Assembly (NCBI GenBank): GCA_039808645.1
Contig: JBDHTL010000122.1
Span: forward strand, 1 to 10,539
Source of the DNA: JAJXWB01 sp039808645
Lineage (GTDB): Bacteria > Pseudomonadota > Alphaproteobacteria > Rhizobiales > Beijerinckiaceae
DNA: 10,539 nucleotides
Direction of reading: 5' to 3'
Within the stretch, counting starts at the first letter, position 1; every line of letters starts with the position of its first letter. Below the pieces are notes generated by a model. That model had not been told where the DNA came from. It made no database searches and saw nothing but the letters and a program-made list of their open reading frames with translations. Position numbers and translations under genes: made by a program. This document shows positions 6,898 to 10,539 of this stretch, one piece after another.

Positions 6898-8322
6898 TTA
6901 CGCGGCTTCCGCGGCGAGCTTCTGCGCCTTCTCGACCGCTTCCTCGATCGTGCCGACCATGTAGAAGGCGGCCTCGGGGAGGTGGTCGTACTTGCCTTCG
7001 ACCAGGCCCTTGAAGCCCTTGATCGTGTCGGCGAGCGCGACGAGCTTGCCGGGCGAGCCGGTGAAGACTTCCGCGACGTGGAACGGCTGCGACAGGAAGC
7101 GCTCGATCTTTCGCGCACGAGCAACCACGAGCTTATCTTCTTCCGAAAGCTCGTCCATGCCAAGGATCGCGATAATGTCCTGCAGCGACTTGTAGCGCTG
7201 CAGCGTCGACTGCACGCGGCGGGCGACGTCGTAGTGCTCTTCGCCGACGATCATCGGGGAGAGCATGCGCGAGGTCGAGTCGAGCGGGTCGACCGCCGGA
7301 TAGATGCCCTTTTCCGCGATCGAGCGCGACAGCACGGTCGTCGCGTCCAGGTGCGCGAACGAGGTCGCCGGCGCCGGATCGGTCAAGTCGTCGGCGGGGA
7401 CGTAAATCGCCTGCACCGAGGTGATCGAGCCCTTGTTCGTCGTGGTGATGCGTTCCTGCAGCGCGCCCATGTCGGTGGCGAGCGTCGGCTGGTAGCCGAC
7501 CGCCGAGGGAATGCGGCCGAGCAGCGCCGACACTTCCGAGCCAGCCTGCGTGAAGCGGAAGATGTTGTCGACGAAGAACAGCACGTCCTGGCCACGGTCG
7601 CGGAAGTCTTCCGCGACGGTGAGGCCCGACAGCGCAACGCGCATGCGCGCGCCCGGGGGCTCGTTCATCTGGCCGTACACCAGCGCGCACTTGGAGCCTT
7701 CGCCGCCGCCCTTCTTGTTGACGCCGCCTTCGATCATCTCGTGATAGAGATCGTTGCCCTCGCGGGTGCGCTCGCCGACGCCGGCGAACACGGAATAACC
7801 GCCGTGCGCCTTCGCGACGTTGTTGATCAGCTCCATGATGAGCACGGTCTTGCCGACGCCCGCGCCGCCGAACAGGCCGATCTTGCCGCCCTTGGCGTAA
7901 GGCGCCAGCAGGTCCACGACCTTGATGCCCGTCTCGAGGATCTGCGCTTCCGTCGCCTGCTCGGCGTAGGAAGGCGCCGGCTGGTGAATGGCGCGGCGGC
8001 CCTTGGTGTTGAGCGGGCCGGCCTCGTCGACCGGCTCCCCGATGACGTTGATGATGCGGCCGAGCGTCTCGTCGCCGACGGGCACCGAGATCGGCGCGCC
8101 GGTGTCGATCACTTCCTGGCCGCGCACGAGGCCTTCGGACGTGTCCATGGCGATGCAGCGCACCGAGGATTCGCCGAGATGCTGGGCGACTTCGAGCACA
8201 AGGCGCTGGCCCTGGTTCGTCGTTTCGAGCGAGTTGAGAATCTCCGGCAGGTGACCGTCGAACTTCACGTCGACGACGGCGCCGATGACCTGGGTGATGC
8301 GGCCCGTGGCAGTGTTCGCCAT
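6898..8322 (-). CDS. atpD: F1Fo ATP synthase subunit beta (catalytic)
   Basis: A 474-residue beta subunit, three copies of which carry the ATP-making sites of F1 (EC 7.1.2.2). Starting MANTATGRITQVIGAVVDVKF, it shows the N-terminal barrel, the Walker A loop GGAGVGKT (152-159) with the catalytic Lys, GERTREGNDLY (183-193) with the catalytic Glu/Arg region, the Walker B-type strand LFFVDNIFRFTQAG (248-261), and the DELSEED loop (390-396) that pushes on gamma. All key residues are present and length is normal. I start at ATG 8322 with GAGG about 9 bases upstream. A GTG two codons earlier (8328) is in frame but too close to that SD. It follows atpG after an unusual hairpin-rich gap. Confidence 0.98.
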   Translation of the reverse strand: MANTATGRITQVIGAVVDVKFDGHLPEILNSLETTNQGQRLVLEVAQHLGESSVRCIAMDTSEGLVRGQEVIDTGAPISVPVGDETLGRIINVIGEPVDEAGPLNTKGRRAIHQPAPSYAEQATEAQILETGIKVVDLLAPYAKGGKIGLFGGAGVGKTVLIMELINNVAKAHGGYSVFAGVGERTREGNDLYHEMIEGGVNKKGGGEGSKCALVYGQMNEPPGARMRVALSGLTVAEDFRDRGQDVLFFVDNIFRFTQAGSEVSALLGRIPSAVGYQPTLATDMGALQERITTTNKGSITSVQAIYVPADDLTDPAPATSFAHLDATTVLSRSIAEKGIYPAVDPLDSTSRMLSPMIVGEEHYDVARRVQSTLQRYKSLQDIIAILGMDELSEEDKLVVARARKIERFLSQPFHVAEVFTGSPGKLVALADTIKGFKGLVEGKYDHLPEAAFYMVGTIEEAVEKAQKLAAEAA

Positions 8323-8340
8323 GTTCACGTTCCTCTTTGC

Positions 8341-8448
8341 TGTTCGGTCAGCGCGCTTGCGCGCCTGGGCTGTTCGGTCAGGACGCTCGCGCGTCGCTAT
8401 TGCGGTGCGGGCGCTCGCGCGCCCTGTTGGGTCAGAGCGCCTCGGCGC
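8341..8448. repeat. Array of short GC stem-loops with a repeated linker between atpG and atpD
   Basis: Three near-identical 12-mers read CTGTTSGGTCAG on the plus strand, at 8340-8351, 8370-8381 and 8424-8435; the third has one base change. Next to each lies a small stem-loop: GCGCGC/GCGCGC (8351-8364), GACGC-TCGC-GCGTC (8382-8395) and GCGCC/GGCGC (8437-8448). A fourth, GGGCGC-TCGC-GCGCCC (8409-8424), lies between. In the transcribed (minus) direction the pattern is stem-loop then CTGACCSAACAG. The first copy holds the TGA stop of atpG, and the array overlaps the last codons of that gene. Stem sequences differ while pairing is kept. Confidence 0.75.
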
Positions 8449-9310
8449 CCGAGATGATTTCGATCAGTTCCTTGGTGATCATCGCCTGACGCGATCTGTT
8501 GTAGAGCGTCGTCTGCTTGCGGATCATGTCGCCGGCGTTGCGCGTGGCGTTGTCCATCGCGCTCATCTGCGCGCCATAGAACGAGGCCATGTTCTCGAGC
8601 AGCGCGGTGAATACCTGCACCGAGATGTTGCGCGGCAGCAGGGTCGCCAGAATCTCTTCCTGGCCGGGTTCGGCCTCGTAGGCCGCCTGCACGCCGCCGT
8701 CGCCGTTGTCGTTCACCGCGATCTGCGCGGGGATGAGCTGGCTCGCGGTCGGGATCTGCGCGATCACCGAGCGGAAGCGCGAGAAGAACAGCGTGCAGAC
8801 GTCGAACTCGCCGGCCTCGAACATCGCGATGATCTTCTTGCCGATCGCGTCGGCGTTGCCGAAGCCGATGTTGCGCACCGCGCGCAGGTCTTCGACGCCG
8901 ATGATCTGCTTCTCGTACTGGCGCTTGAGCTGGTCGTAGCCCTTCTTGCCGACGCAGAGGATCTTGACCGTCTTGCCCTGGCCCACCAGCGCATTGACGT
9001 GGTCGCGCGCCAGACGAACGATCGCCGTGTTGAAGGCGCCGCACAGGCCGCGCTCGCCGGTGCAGACGACGAGCAGGTGAACCTGATCCTTGCCTGTGCC
9101 GGTCAGCAGGGCCGGGCCCGAACCCGGCGCGATGCCGCCCGCGACATTGGTCAGCACCGCGCCCATGCGCTGCGCGTAGGGACGCGCTGCTTCCGCAGCG
9201 CTTTGGGCGCGCCGCAGCTTGGCCGCCGCGACCATCTGCATGGCCTTGGTGATCTTCTGCGTCGCCTTCACCGAGGCGATGCGATTGCGAAGGTCTTTTA
9301 AGCTCGGCAT
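8432..9310 (-). CDS. atpG: F1Fo ATP synthase subunit gamma
   Basis: A 292-residue gamma subunit, the rotating shaft inside the alpha3beta3 ring. The N-terminal helix MPSLKDLRNRIASVKATQKI with TKAMQMVAAAKLRRA (21-35) and the C-terminal helix ending QAMITKELIEIISGAEAL are the two halves of the coiled-coil shaft. The Rossmann-like middle contains LVVCTGERGLCGAFN (80-94), which is conserved in the family. Length is normal for alphaproteobacteria. The ATG at 9310 follows AAGGG (9323-9319) with an 8-base spacer. The stop codon TGA (8434-8432) lies within a repeated 12-mer of the downstream stem-loop array. It is second in the visible operon after atpA. Confidence 0.97.
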   Translation of the reverse strand: MPSLKDLRNRIASVKATQKITKAMQMVAAAKLRRAQSAAEAARPYAQRMGAVLTNVAGGIAPGSGPALLTGTGKDQVHLLVVCTGERGLCGAFNTAIVRLARDHVNALVGQGKTVKILCVGKKGYDQLKRQYEKQIIGVEDLRAVRNIGFGNADAIGKKIIAMFEAGEFDVCTLFFSRFRSVIAQIPTASQLIPAQIAVNDNGDGGVQAAYEAEPGQEEILATLLPRNISVQVFTALLENMASFYGAQMSAMDNATRNAGDMIRKQTTLYNRSRQAMITKELIEIISGAEAL

Positions 9311-9326
9311 CCGGTTGGCCCTTGCC

Positions 9327-9411
9327 CGTCATGGCCGGGCTGGACCCGGCCATCCACGTCTATGTCCCGACGCGGTGGGCGTGGATGCCCGGGTCGAGCC
9401 CGGGCATGACG
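9327..9411. repeat. Palindromic intergenic repeat (family 3) between atpA and atpG
   Basis: Outer arms CGTCATGGCCGGGCT (9327-9341) and AGCCCGGGCATGACG (9397-9411) are inverted with one mismatch. Each end is itself a perfect hairpin: ATGGCCGGG-CTGGA-CCCGGCCAT (9331-9353) and ATGCCCGGG-TCGAG-CCCGGGCAT (9385-9407). The middle pairs as ATCCACG (9352-9358) with CGTGGAT (9380-9386). The whole can fold as a cruciform or as two separate stem-loops. It matches my memory of GTCATGGCCGGGC-type mosaic elements common in Bradyrhizobium and relatives; copy number here is unknown. It fills most of the 108-base gap inside the operon and touches the SD region of atpG. Confidence 0.85.
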
Positions 9412-9418
9412 TTGTTGA

Positions 9419-10539
<1,121 letters not shown>

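Noticed and set aside
8341..8448. A CRISPR-like or tandem-repeat array between atpG and atpD
   Set aside because: Units are 12 bases with unequal spacing (30 and 54) and the intervening DNA is self-complementary, not spacer-like; it is described as a stem-loop array instead.
6796..8457. A 553-codon open frame on the plus strand, antisense to atpD
   Set aside because: It lies wholly over atpD, its product is a low-complexity Arg/Asp/Val-rich string with no recognisable domain, and GC-rich codon bias on the real strand explains the lack of stops.

Overview
The window is GC-rich, gene-dense DNA from an alphaproteobacterium, most likely of the order Hyphomicrobiales (Rhizobiales). The grounds are the ATP synthase gene order atpA-atpG-atpD-atpC without the Fo genes attached, the protein sequence style, and intergenic palindromic elements of types common in that order. 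The genus cannot be fixed by reading alone.

Layout. Positions 1-997 (minus) hold the N-terminal two thirds of a GMC-family FAD oxidoreductase that runs off the left edge. It is divergent from an IclR-family regulator (1123-1962, plus), and the 125-bp gap between them carries two overlapping perfect palindromes that look like the regulator's operator. The regulator converges with a class III omega-aminotransferase of the beta-alanine:pyruvate type (1979-3292, minus). That gene is in turn divergent from an acetate kinase, ackA (3403-4512, plus). ackA converges with an acyl-CoA synthetase (4643-6253, minus), with a palindromic repeat between them. From 6396 to the right edge lies the F1 ATP synthase operon, read on the minus strand in the order atpA (5' end missing), atpG, atpD, atpC.

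How the genes work together. The right half is housekeeping: three catalytic-head subunits plus the epsilon subunit of F1. The left half is small-molecule metabolism. An IclR-controlled oxidoreductase, an aminotransferase that would give a semialdehyde, an acetate kinase and an acyl-CoA synthetase could all feed two- and three-carbon acids toward acetyl-CoA. This link is inferred from neighbourhood only; these genes lie in separate, mostly opposing transcription units.

What stands out. I see no new multi-gene system. The most unusual structure is non-coding. All three gaps inside the atp operon, and the gap just after it, carry palindromic DNA. At least three repeat types are involved, plus an array of short stem-loops joined by a repeated CTGACCSAACAG linker whose first copy contains the atpG stop codon. 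The other notable points are the palindrome pair in the IclR/GMC promoter region and an acetate kinase with Ala where the family has a near-invariant active-site Asn.
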